A DNA stretch of 64,000 nucleotides from Brachypterus glaber (lineage: Eukaryota > Arthropoda > Insecta > Coleoptera > Kateretidae): assembly GCA_958510825.1 (NCBI GenBank), contig OY294044.1, positions 39,977,816 through 40,041,815 of the forward strand. The letters run 5' to 3'. This document shows positions 11,083-20,850 of this stretch, one piece after another. The notes beneath the pieces were generated by a model. The model was not told the origin of the DNA. It saw only the letters and a program-made list of their open reading frames with translations, and did not search any database. Numbering within the stretch: position 1 is the first letter of the stretch; each line of letters starts with the position of its first letter. The translations under genes were made by a program, and so were the position numbers.

Positions 11083-13080
11083 TGTAGCATGTGTAAAATG
11101 CCACATTATTTATTATTTAAAATACATAGAATACTTACTTTTGTTTTGGGGGTATATTAGCAAACTTGTGTTACGAGTGGTACAAATGGTCCTAATAACA
11201 TAATTTCTTTGCTTATTCATTATCCGAGTTGGGATTAACTTATAGTTAGTTAATAACTTGCCTTGTATTGTAATTCAGTTAGTAATCCTTGTCCTGTGGT
11301 TTTATATAAGTAATATCTCATAACTTTGTTTCTAAAGTAGTAGACAAAAGCTTATTCCTACACTAGTATTTATAGTATTATGGCTCCACTGTAATATTAA
11401 CTTAAACACACCACATTTATAATGTGTCTCATCAATCTTTCGAAATATAAACATTATTCTTAATATTATTGTTTATTTTTAAATAACTGTTTGGCAGATA
11501 TTAGGTTATGTCAGTCAGTGTTACGTATATCTGAACTAGGTTCGCCTGGATAATTCAACCGCTCTAGGATTGGAGTGAACAGATATACTAGAGTATGTCG
11601 TAACTTGAACTTGCAGGTTTCAGGAGCGTTTCCGTTGGCTATCTTTATCTGTGATAGCTTAGTCCATATAAGTCCATCGCTCTTAGTTTTCTTGACTATT
11701 CGATTTGGGTGGAGAAATTTGAATTCGGAAGAGATTTCCGGCATAGATTTTTAATGGCCCGAGCGGAAAGGTCTGCGAGATGTTTATCTGGAATCACCCA
11801 TTAGATATTATGATAAAATCAGTTTAAAATAAGTGATTTGGATAGTGCATCTATTGTTCTATGTATTGATATGCATTTTGTGTTGCTTAACTGAAGTATT
11901 TCGCTGATAAAAATGATTCCAATCTGTAAGTACGAACTTTCATGTGACCATTTATTTTTGATGGTAAATCCTAATTTTATTTTAGTCTCGAGTGATTAAG
12001 ACTATCAAAATCCAAAAAAAAACGACCTATGGCTGATTTGTTTTTGTCAATTTGGAATAATAAGAAAAACCTCTTCGAGAAAGGGTTCGTATATTTTGTT
12101 TTTAAACCAAAGGCTTTTACTTACTTAGGCCTATTGTTTCAGGGTTTTTCTTTTCGACCGAAGTTTTTCGTTGTAGCTACAGTTTTTATTTGTGGCTAAA
12201 ATTGTGCTTAAGGCCTAAGATTTTTGTTGTGACCTTGACCGACAGCTATGGGAAAATTGTAACCTATTGACCTATATACCTATAGAAGGATGCCTATGGG
12301 TAGTTTCGAAGTTCAGGACCGTTATTCTGATTTTTGTTGAAGTATACTCTGAGCCGCTAACGGTGTTTATGCTGCAGTGTTGACATATGTTGTCAGTATC
12401 ATATCCGAGCTTTGTTCGAGAGGCTGGATGCTACGTCTGAAGTACCGACAGACAATGTTTTTAGAAATCCAGGATTGTAAACAGATATGTATCATTTAAA
12501 TTCAATTTAAAGTACAGGACAAATTTTATTAAGATTTGAGCTTAATTTTTAAACTTAACGAAAGGTTCTCGAAAGTAATGAAATTTGTTCTCATGCTTAA
12601 TATTTTTATTTGTAACGGAATAATAGTTATTACCCGATTAAGTACCGTAAATCCTTAATGGATATACCTATTTTTCTATGTTTAATTTTCAGAAAATGTA
12701 ATTATTAACTATTTTAGTACAAACAATTTCAAGTTTTGCTAATATGCATATTTTTGACTATGCATATATACGTATGTAATATATTTTATTTTATTAAAAG
12801 TATGCCATTAATTATATACTGTTTTTAGTTACAGTTACCAACCCTACACATAATATTTTGGATATATATTTAACCGATATGAGTATTTGGACTTTTTTAC
12901 TCATACTATAGTTTATTGTTTTGTTTTTCAAAACTCCTGGCGCTCAAGGCCTACCATATTTGCCGACTCATTGCCCAATTGCCCCGCTGATGCCTGCTAG
13001 CCGTCCGCACTCGAGTACCTTGGGAACAAGTGCCCTGTTTAATAACCTTATTTTATAGTTCCCCAAGAAAACTCGTTACA
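11083..13080 (+). repeat. 3' LTR of the nested gypsy
   Basis: 1,998 bp, collinear with 2094-4093, starting TGTAGCATG and ending GTTACA. It is followed directly by the ACAA target duplication and then by the macrodomain coding sequence of the outer element. Confidence 0.95.
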
Positions 13081-13430
13081 ACAATACGCCAATTTAGGCG
13101 GTCTAAGCCACACCCAAGTTTTGGTATAGCAAGATTGAAGTCATTATTTTGTTCGCAAATAAACTTTAAGTTTTTAAGAGATTGTATTAATGATTTATAA
13201 GTTGGTTTCTGGAAATATTTTTCTTTAGTAACTAAGTAATATATACTTCTGTCGTCGACCCTTTGGTGGGCCACTTCGCCTACGGCTTTATTTTGAGCTT
13301 GGAGCAACTCTATTCCTTTAAACCTATTTTTAAATTCTAGGGCTATGCCTTTGTTCATAGCCATGTCTTTAGAGATACAGTGTGCGAGAGCAAAATGGGG
13401 AGGAGCATTAAACAAATCGTCGAAGATAAT
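13081..13430 (-). other. Macrodomain coding segment (ADP-ribosyl hydrolase-like), first part
   Basis: About 117 residues that align with nearly the full length of TARG1-type macrodomains. The region begins after an acidic linker that follows RNase H, and its final strand continues at 2093-2034. At the junction the codon is split so that W-R-I-V joins Y-N-L-I with the frame kept. TARG1 removes ADP-ribose from acidic residues and DNA and deacylates O-acetyl-ADP-ribose. Activity here is inferred only from the motif match and the conserved Lys/Asp pair. The usual glycine pair of the ligand loop (M-G-A-G-I-A in the human protein) is M-N-K-G-I-A, so one glycine is changed. Confidence 0.88.
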
Positions 13431-14576
13431 CTTTGTATTGTCACTTTCAATTTCAGGGGAAAACATTACGTCAAAAATATCTATTATAGAGTCTAAATTT
13501 TGAATGTGATTGACAGAACGGATCCTACTAAGGGCATCCGCATTTTGATTGGTTTTGCCAGGTTTGTAGACTATTTCGTAGTTGTATTCTTCTAATTTGA
13601 GTCGCCAGCGCGCTAGGCGGCTACCAGGGTCATTAATAGAGAACAACCACGTTAATGGTTTGTGGTCTGTTACCAATTTAAATTTTGTACCATAAAGATA
13701 AGGACGGAAGTATTTTACCGCCCATACTATGGCTAAAAGTTCCCGTTCTATCACTGAGTAATTTGTTTCCGCGGTATTAAGAGTTCGAGATGCATAGGCT
13801 ATGGGAAGGTCCTTCCCGATAGCTCCTTGACAAAGGATTGCACCAACGGCGTACGCACTGGTGTCCGTAGTTACGACAAATTCTTCTGTAAAATCAGGAT
13901 ATCTAAGAATAGGGGTGGAAGTAAGAAGTTCTTTACATCTTTCGTACGCTTCAGTACATTCGTTAGTAAATTTAAAAGGACAATCTTTTTTTAATAACAA
14001 TGTTAGTGGTTTAATTATTTTAGCAAAATTGGGGATAAATCGGCGATAGTATCCCGCAAGACCTAGGAAACTTTTTATTTCTGTTTGATTTTTAGGAGCT
14101 GGAAATTTTACGATACATTCAATTTTCTGAGGGTTAGGTTTAACACCGTCCTGGGTTATTACATGACCCAGGTATGAAACTTCCTTTCTAAGGAACTCGC
14201 ATTTGTTTGGTTGGGCTTTAAGATTATGCGTTCGTAGACGTGTGAGTACTTCGCGTAATCTTACCATATGTTCCTCTAGGGAAACCGAAAAGATTATTAT
14301 ATCGTCCATATAGACTAGGCACCTTTCATTTTGTATACCGAACATTACTTGATCCATCACGCGTTGGAAAGTACTCGGTGCGTTTTTCAGGCCGAAAGCC
14401 ATTCTAATGAATTCGTAATGTCCGTTTTCAACTGTAAAGGCGGTCTTTGGGATATCCTCAGGTTTTATTTCGATTTGATGAAAGCCGCTGATCAAGTCCA
14501 TGATTGTAAAATAAGTACATTTTCCAAGTTTATCGAGTAATTCTGAAATGTTTGGTATCTCCGATAGTGACTTCAT
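13081..14576 (-). pseudogene. pol: pol of the outer gypsy: RT, RNase H and TARG1-like macrodomain (truncated by the nested element)
   Basis: The frame opens at 14576 and runs into the nested LTR at 13080, where eight foreign residues and a stop follow. RT: Y-M-D-D at residues 89-92. RNase H: Asp238, Glu279, Asp304 and Asp347, ending in N-A-D-A-L-S-R. Residues 383-499 are not part of any usual gypsy domain. They read as a macrodomain of the TARG1/OARD1 type: D-D-L-F start, L-A-H-C-I-S, K-G-I-A-x-x-F, G-E-V-A, I-Y-Y-L-V-T-K, K-P-T-Y and G-C-G-L-D-R-L-x-W. Lys451 (13224-13226) and Asp492 (13101-13103) align with the catalytic lysine and aspartate of TARG1. The last strand lies at about 2034-2093. 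A frameshift near 14548 separates this frame from the preceding one. Confidence 0.93.
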
Positions 14577-15900
14577 TTAACTTCCGGTAGTCTATAACGA
14601 TACGCCATTTTTGTTGGCCGAAAGAATCAAGTTTTTTCGGGACAACCCAAACGGGGCTGCTCCACGGAGAGGAGGAGGGTCTAATTATGTTTTGGTCTAA
14701 ATATTCTTTTATTTGCCTTTTAACCTCCTCTTTGTGAACATGAGGATAACGGTATGATTTTGTAAAAATAGGTCTGGCATCACCAGTACTTATTTCGTGT
14801 TTAATTTGGTTGGTGAATGTCAGTTGGTCACCTTCGAGGTAGAAAATGTCAGAAAATTCGAGGCAGATATTTGTTATAAGTTCGGCCTCTTCGGGGTTTA
14901 AGTGATCTAGATTTAGTGTCTTTTTTATTTTCTCTTCTCGCTCTAAATCGCGCGAAGGGGGTCCTCGCGAAGGTTTATTAAAGGTTTCAATTCGGTTTAC
15001 TGTTGCAGTATTTAGAGGTTCTAACTTTAGGTCTGGTAGAGTAATTGTTTTTGTATTCATATTTGTATTAGCTATAGAAATTAGAAACTCACCATCACGA
15101 TTTATATGCACAATAGAGTTGGGTATTTTTACATGATTAATATCTATTAGGTGACAAATGGCATCCGTATTACGGAGGTTACTTTTTAACTTAAAGATTT
15201 TCTCACACCTAGGTTCAATAGTTATATTATTTTCAACAGGGTTTACCTTAATCTTAGATTCGCTACTTATTGTTATTGGAAAATAATCAGGGATATTTGT
15301 CTTACGCTGGTGAACGACCATCTCGTTACCAATGTCTAATGAGTTTGTATTTATACTTGAAATTGAATTATTATTTGAATGAATAACAAGCGAAGAAGCA
15401 TTGTTATTGCCGCTTGCGTTACTTATAGTAAAATTCCGGATTTTAGGCGAAAAAACGCTATTTCCGGTCTGAAAATATTTATTATTGGCTTTGGTGATAA
15501 TAGTATTATCAACAAAGTACGAGGATTCGTTATATTTAAACATTTTAATATTCTTAAAATTAGTATGAAGCATTCTATTATTTATATCGATTACGCATTC
15601 ATAATGTTCTAAAAAATCTAATCCTAAAATACCATCAAAATCTATACTTAGTTCTGTTACATAAACCTTATGAGGATCATCTTGCCTTAAATTAAGCCAC
15701 GTAGAGTGCTGAATTAATATAGGGTCATTTGAAATACCACTGACTATTAAGTTCTCTTTCATAAGGTTAAAGTTTGACAGAGTATGTGGGCGGATCAATG
15801 ATATAGCCGCCCCGGAATCTATTAAAAATGTAAACTGTTTATTTGAATAGTAAATGTAAAGCAAATTGTTTGATTTTGTATGACATATTTTAAGGACATG
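14530..15900 (-). pseudogene. pol: pol of the outer gypsy: protease and RT N-terminus
   Basis: This frame lies in -1 relative to gag and is open upstream into the gag end. L-I-D-S-G-A (about 15820) is the aspartic-protease active site. A G-I-L-G-L-D-F-L-type segment (around 15620) is the distal protease motif. A linker of about 180 residues follows, then the RT start with S-S-P-W-S-S-P-V-W-V-V-P-K-K and W-R-I-V-I-D-Y-R-K-L-N. The frame ends at 14530 because a small deletion of about eight bases near 14548 removed the usual Y-P-L-P segment. The next frame resumes with N-I-S-E-L-L-D-K-L. The role is processing of polyproteins and the fingers part of RT. Confidence 0.9.
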
Positions 15901-15905
15901 TAAAT

Positions 15906-16940
15906 TTAGATCGACATATTCTGGAAGGCCATTTCCAGGTTGGCTTCCGTAGCTGGGCTCTCTATTTGAGCCGAGGCGCCCAGTTCCTGGCTCGATTGGG
16001 AGTTTAAATGATGTGTTCTTCCCATTTGAGCTTGAGACATAGGCGGGCGATTATTATTTGGAGGGTTTTGATTATTGTACTGGCGCCTGTAACACTCATT
16101 AATAGTGTGACCGGCTCGCTTACAATAGTTACATATTGGCTGATTACTACTAGTATTTGGACTAAAATTTGGTGGGCCTCTATATGGGCCTCTCGAGGAA
16201 GGGTTCGAACTAAAGTTACTGGTTCGGGGTGGATTATTGCTAGGAGGCGAATTACGTTGAAAATAATTTTGATTACTGCTATAATCTGACTGCCTTGGCC
16301 TATTTAGGGTCCTATTTGTCCGCTGATTTTCTAAATAGGATAATTGTAACTTCCGGTTTATTCGGACAGACGCTTCTATTAAAGAGCCGGGGTTTGATGC
16401 CCGCACTACATAACTAATTTTCGGGTCAAGACCCGTAAGTAAGGTATCTAGGCACAAAGAGTCCGCGATAAGCTGTTGCGAATATTTTTGATCAGGGGTG
16501 AGGTATTGTTGATTTATGGCAGCATGTAATTTTGCGTTATGCGCTTGTATTTTGTTTACAAATGTTAAAGGAGAGTCGTTACTTTGTCGCATAAGTTGCA
16601 GATCGTGCATGAGACTAGATAAATCTCTAGTATCTCCGAAATGAGCTAGTAACAAATCTTTGATCGCGCCCCAGGTGACCAAGCTACGGCTGTTTACAAA
16701 TTGTGCCGCACGGCCACGCAATTTATTTTTAATGTGCACGGTTAATAGAAAATGTTGATTACCGCTTGCAATTTGAACAGCGGTGTCGCAAGAACAGACA
16801 AACGAGTTTAAAAGAATTTGGTCGCCATCGTATTCGGGTATGAGGGCGAATAACTCAGACAATTTATATGGCTCAATTACTACTTTTACTTCCTCCTTAA
16901 CTTGGAAGGAGGAACCTGCGTCAATATCAGTATCAGTCAT
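15906..16940 (-). CDS. gag: gag of the outer gypsy, apparently intact
   Basis: 344 residues, starting with an ATG at 16940. The N-terminal two-thirds are capsid-like: a helical region with W-G-A-I-K-D-L-L-L-A-H-F-G-D (residues 90-103), equivalent to the Gag segment before the major homology region, and L-L-T-G-L-D-P (167-173). A Ser/Asn/Pro-rich linker follows (215-265). One C-X2-C-X4-H-X4-C knuckle lies at residues 270-283. The length and single knuckle suit errantivirus Gag. The frame has no break. Its end (15906) overlaps the open pol frame, consistent with -1 frameshifting. It would form the particle shell; expression cannot be judged from sequence. Confidence 0.85.
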   Translation of the reverse strand: MTDTDIDAGSSFQVKEEVKVVIEPYKLSELFALIPEYDGDQILLNSFVCSCDTAVQIASGNQHFLLTVHIKNKLRGRAAQFVNSRSLVTWGAIKDLLLAHFGDTRDLSSLMHDLQLMRQSNDSPLTFVNKIQAHNAKLHAAINQQYLTPDQKYSQQLIADSLCLDTLLTGLDPKISYVVRASNPGSLIEASVRINRKLQLSYLENQRTNRTLNRPRQSDYSSNQNYFQRNSPPSNNPPRTSNFSSNPSSRGPYRGPPNFSPNTSSNQPICNYCKRAGHTINECYRRQYNNQNPPNNNRPPMSQAQMGRTHHLNSQSSQELGASAQIESPATEANLEMAFQNMSI

Positions 16941-17138
16941 TGTATTTAATAAAGCACAAGGATAAAAAAAAATAGGAAAAAATGGAGATACACAAAATAA
17001 TAGCAGTTTACGATAGATAAAAAGGTTACTTACAATTGCATCGTTGGGTCACTTCACTCAACACAAAATTTAAGATTCGTTTACTTTTTAAGGATTGGAA
17101 TCCACACAATCGTTTACTCAGTTCAACAATCGCAAAGT

Positions 17139-17158
17139 GAATCCTACCGACTGCGCCA
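17139..17158 (-). promoter_or_regulatory. Primer-binding site complementary to tRNA-Ser
   Basis: On the minus strand it reads TGGCGCAGTCGGTAGGATTC. The reverse complement ends in CGACTGCG-CCA, the acceptor end of an insect tRNA-Ser (5' acceptor GCAGTCG), and extends into the T-stem. tRNA-Ser priming is known in the Drosophila 17.6/297 group. The site sits immediately inside the LTR end at 17159. Confidence 0.8.
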
Positions 17159-17448
17159 ATTTTACAACTTGGAAGTCAAGAAAGGCTTTTTAAAAAGAAT
17201 TATATTATTTAAACAAAGTTACATGGACTATAGCTAAAGAATTAATGAATACAGTAAAATCTTAACTAAAGCTTAAATACTAAATATGAATGCTGACAGG
17301 GCAGTTCCCATGGTTCGAAGGCTAGACGGCCGGCTATCGGCAGTATGGGTTCCATTCAGCAGCTTTAGGCACGTACAGGGTATCAGGTTACGTCTGTGGG
17401 TGTTGATAAGCATGATGCAATATTGTGCAATCGGGAGTGCCAGCATAG

Positions 17449-17450
<2 letters not shown>
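17159..17450 (-). repeat. 5' LTR of the outer gypsy (outer end approximate)
   Basis: The stretch between the PBS and the TA microsatellite is the expected LTR position. On the minus strand it ends ...TTGTAAAAT just before TGGCGC, fitting the AGT...ATT-type ends of the 17.6 group better than TG...CA. The partner LTR is outside the window, so the length cannot be measured. No clear polyadenylation signal was found. Confidence 0.5.
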
Positions 17451-17452
<2 letters not shown>

Positions 17453-17495
<43 letters not shown>

Positions 17496-17500
17496 TTTTA
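17453..17500. repeat. (TA)n microsatellite with T run
   Basis: About 19 TA units followed by about 10 T. It marks or lies near the outer edge of the gypsy LTR. Confidence 0.9.
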
Positions 17501-17656
17501 AGATTTATTTTTTTAAGATATTAAAGGAATAGGGTTTACACATAACTTTGAAACTCCTAAAATTCTTTCTTGTTTCTCAGCTTTACAGCTTTAAAACTAA
17601 TTAAAAACTGTATCAATATATACAATTCTAAATAACTGTTTAAGATGTCCATTCCC

Positions 17657-17777
17657 CTGTCCGTCCGTCCGTCTGTCTGTCGGTCCGTCCGTGTGTTCGT
17701 CCGTCCCGCTGTGCTTATGCCATGTATTCTTATCCGAAAAATAATAATAATAATAATAATAACAATAATAATAATAA
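17657..17777. repeat. GTCC/GTCT-rich tract and (AAT)n tail, probable LINE 3' end on the minus strand
   Basis: 17657-17708 is a degenerate CCGT tetranucleotide tract. 17741-17777 is (AAT)n. On the minus strand the sequence after it reads GAATAAAGATTATTATT, the same type of 3' end (AATAAA-like word plus ATT repeats) as the LINE fragments at 20850 and 39600. Only the tail is recognisable. Confidence 0.5.
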
Positions 17778-17818
17778 TCTTTATTCATTCGTTGCTATTT
17801 ACAATAGATGAGTCCACG

Positions 17819-19800
17819 TTCCACGTCAACTAGCCTCCATCCGGAACTCATCTCTCCGATTTTGCTGAAATTTTGCATGTAACTTAGTATTTATATACCC
17901 CCATTAATGTCGTTTTGCAAAAAAAATCGCTGGTTGCCGAGATATTAGGGTGGGTCATTTCAAAAATAGCATAAATTATTATCTCATCAAAATGAAATAA
18001 AAAGTTCGTAGGAAATTTTCGACTAGGATCCCCCTCCTTTGAGATATTTGCCCCTTAGATGAAAAATAAAAATTTAAATTTTCAAAGTTAGAAATATGTA
18101 AGTAAAAAGCAAAAAGCATTGGGGTGGTTTAAAGTTTTATTTTTGTTTTGATCTTTCTAAAAATGTGTCAAATGGCTTCTTTTAGTTATATTGATGAAGA
18201 CCAATATCCATAACTTCATGATAATGAATGAGATTTTTGGCATAGTTCATAGCTGAAAAAAATTATACGTGATGAAAACAAAACAAAAATGCTTGTTTGG
18301 CACTCAGTGAGTCTTAACTAAGCCAAAAAATTAAAAAAAACATCTGATCACTAAATCCTTGTTGGCCTGTGTTATTGGTGTTTTGCCATTACATTTTGGT
18401 TGCATTTATAAAAATGCCTTTCTTCACGGAAACGCTTTATTTTATCGAATTTTGTGTAGAGTACTTTTTGGATCAAAACTGCTCATAGAATGTAAAAAAA
18501 GTTAAGTGTGAAATTAATAACAATAAAAAAACTTAGGGGTTCTGCACCATAGAGAAAGTCCGCCCCTGACTTCTCTGATAACTTTTCAAAAGTCTGTTAA
18601 AATCATTCGATGCATAAAGAGTTTATAAAATAACCTTAAAAAAATCGTTAAAAAATATTTAAAAAAGTTGGATGAATATCTCAAAGGAGGGGAGGCCCTA
18701 GTCAAAAATTGCATATGCATATAATATATAGCATTTTTGATAAAATATAAAAAATATTTTTTTACGGTCCTCCTGCATAAAAAGTGCCTTTTTCTCGGAA
18801 ACGCTTCATGTTATCGAATTTTTTGTGGAGTACTTTGATCAAAATTACTCACAAATGTAAAAAAAGTAATCAAATGACTAAAATTTGTAACCCTATAAAA
18901 CTTAGGGGTTTGCAACCATAACGGAAGTCCGCTAACTTTTCTGATAATTACGGAACTTCTGTAAAAATCATTCGATGAGCATTAATTTTCTTAAAAAACT
19001 CAAAACAAAATTGTCAATTAATATTAAAAAGTAAAAAAGTTATCCAAAAAAAAATTATTTTTCTATTTCATCTTGGGGGGCAAATATCTCAGAGTAGGGG
19101 GACCGTAGCCAAAAATTTTATATGAACTTGTGGCATTATTTTGACGAGATCTAATTACCCTTAAGATATTTTGGAAAAATTCTGTGACATCCTGTATAGG
19201 GTGCTCCTAGATTTTTAAATAAGCAATAAAATTAATAATATTGTGCAATGGATTTAGTTTCTTCATTAAATTCCTCACAGAGCTCATTTTTTGTAGTTAA
19301 AAATGAAAAAAAAATAGGGTATGGTCGCACATTATGGGTCATATCTCCCACAAATATGTCATTTGAGTCGAAATATTTTTTAGGGACATACTACCACTAA
19401 ATACAAGTAAATAGTAAAAAAAAATAAAAAAATCGAAGATAAGCTATTTTGGGGATACAAAATATAAACTTCCCCGAATTGGCATGGCGGTCCGCCATCT
19501 TGAAAATGTCAGAATGGATAAAAAAATGGGTGTCCTAGACCATAATTCGATTCTCTTTACAAATCAATACAAATAAAGTCTATAGCTTCTATAGAAATTA
19601 AGTTATTACGAATTTATTACATGGTTGTTTTCCGATTTTGAAAAAGGCAAAAAATGACGCACCCTAATATCTCGGCAACCAACGATTTTTTTGCAAAACG
19701 CTATTAATGGGGTTGTATAAACACTAAGTTATGGGGACATGTAAAAATTCAGCAAAATCGGAGAGATGAGTTCCGGATCGAGGGGCTAGTTGACGTGGAA
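17819..19800. mobile_element. Non-autonomous element with about 150-bp terminal inverted repeats
   Basis: The left end TTCCACGTCAACTAGCC (17819) and the right end (19800) are inverted copies that pair, with some mismatches, for about 150 bp up to 17970 and 19650. Inside, two tandem units of about 355 bp (18411-18770 and 18771-19100) share a series starting with CGGAAACGCTT and ending at the ATATCTCA word. A further inverted piece of the left sub-terminal region sits at 19070-19160. No protein-coding frame is present. A target duplication could not be identified, so the superfamily is open. Confidence 0.75.
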
Positions 19801-20237
19801 ATACTCAGATAGGACATGTCAGTGTTATTATTTACATATGAAAGTTGTTATTATACACCTATGCTGTTTATTTTATACGGTGTCTGAAAAAATTAAAAAG
19901 TAATAAAAAAATTAAAAAAACAGATCGTATCTTAAAAATGCATAGATGCTTTGTTTGTATAAATGACTAAAATTTAAATATAATGTATGTAAAAATTAAA
20001 AACGGGTTATACAAAGACGATAAAATATTAAAATTCACAGATAAGAAGATAAAATAACAATAAAAGGTAAAATTAAAAAAAAATAAAAACTAAAAAGATA
20101 GATATAGAAATAAATAAATAAATAAAAACAAGGTTATAATTAAAGTATATATCACAGAAAATATATATATGTTTAACACGTTGTATAGCTCGAATTCATT
20201 TAAACTATAAAAGGATCTTTTTAAAAGTATTTCTTTT

Positions 20238-20850
20238 AGTTTAGTGCCCCCGATCATATTTAACGGTAGTCTTATAAGTATAGTGTCGCAATTCAAATAC
20301 TTAGGGCATATTCTAACCTGTGATCTCTCCGATAAACATTCAGAGACAGTACAAAGCCCTCTGCGTCCGTGCTAATATGTTAACCCGTCGTTTCTCCAAG
20401 TGTAACTCTGACATTAAAAAACTGTTATTTCAAACATATTGCTCAGGGATCTAAATTTCCGAACTTTGGTGTAATTATACACTGGGATGGTGGAATAATC
20501 TGCGCGTGTGCTATAATAATACGTTTAGATTCTTAAATAACATACCGAGATTTTCTAGTGCTAGTGAAATGTTTGCTACGGCTCGTGTTAATGACTAGCT
20601 ATTAGTAGATTTTGGGTTTCGCGATCGGCTGTATAAATCTTCCAACCTCTTTATTGTGGCTCTGCTGAGGAGTGACATTCTATGGCGTTCCAATCTATGG
20701 CAAACTTGGAGTAGAGTTTTAATGGGGTGACGGTAGCTCTTTTGAACTTTTGTATATTGGCTAATTATTAATTTTCTTGTAGATATTTTGTATGTTTTGT
20801 ATTTTTTATATGGCCCTCTAGGCTGGAATAAAGGATTATTATTTTCTTAA
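20238..20850 (+). pseudogene. 3' fragment of a non-LTR retrotransposon (copy 1)
   Basis: Closely related to 38970-39620. Translated with frame changes it gives V-P-P-I-x-x-N-G-S-L, then F-K-Y-L-G-H-I-L, the typical post-RT thumb motif of LINE ORF2, and later L-W-C-N-Y-T-L-G-W-W-N-N. It ends with TGGAATAAAGGATTATTA, a shared 3' end. Stops and indels occur throughout. 5'-truncated. Confidence 0.75.

Larger units (their letters stand above)
2094..13080 (+). mobile_element. Complete but mutated Ty3/gypsy element nested in the outer gypsy
   Basis: The element is 10,987 bp and bounded by 2-kb LTRs that start TGTAGCATG and end GTTACA. The 4-bp ACAA is present on both sides (2090-2093 and 13081-13084) as the target duplication. 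Internal order is PBS, a long leader, gag, protease, RT, RNase H, integrase, a 3' untranslated stretch with a minisatellite, and a polypurine tract. No env is visible. By eye the LTRs differ by about 20 substitutions and three small indels over 2 kb, suggesting an insertion much younger than its host element. At least five frameshifts or stops in gag and pol make the copy non-autonomous. Confidence 0.95.
1..17450 (-). mobile_element. Env-bearing Ty3/gypsy (errantivirus-like) retrotransposon, interrupted and truncated by the window edge
   Basis: Read on the minus strand, the order is 5' LTR, tRNA-Ser-like PBS, gag (16940-15906), protease/RT (about 15900-14530), RT/RNase H/macrodomain (14576-13081), a gap caused by a nested element (13080-2094), the end of the macrodomain and integrase (2093-416), then env (449-1). 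PBS type, pol order, the GPY module after integrase and an env with a fusion-protein-like cleavage motif place it near the insect errantiviruses. The 3' LTR lies beyond position 1. Frameshifts near 14548 and 510 and an in-frame stop in env show that this copy is degraded. The right boundary is approximate because the LTR outer end grades into a TA microsatellite. Confidence 0.88.

Noticed and set aside
11511..11744. 77-codon minus-strand frame in the gypsy LTR
   Set aside because: It is disrupted in the other LTR copy and has no recognisable motif.
15379..16289. Plus-strand frames opposite the outer gypsy gag and pol
   Set aside because: Shadows of the well-supported minus-strand genes.
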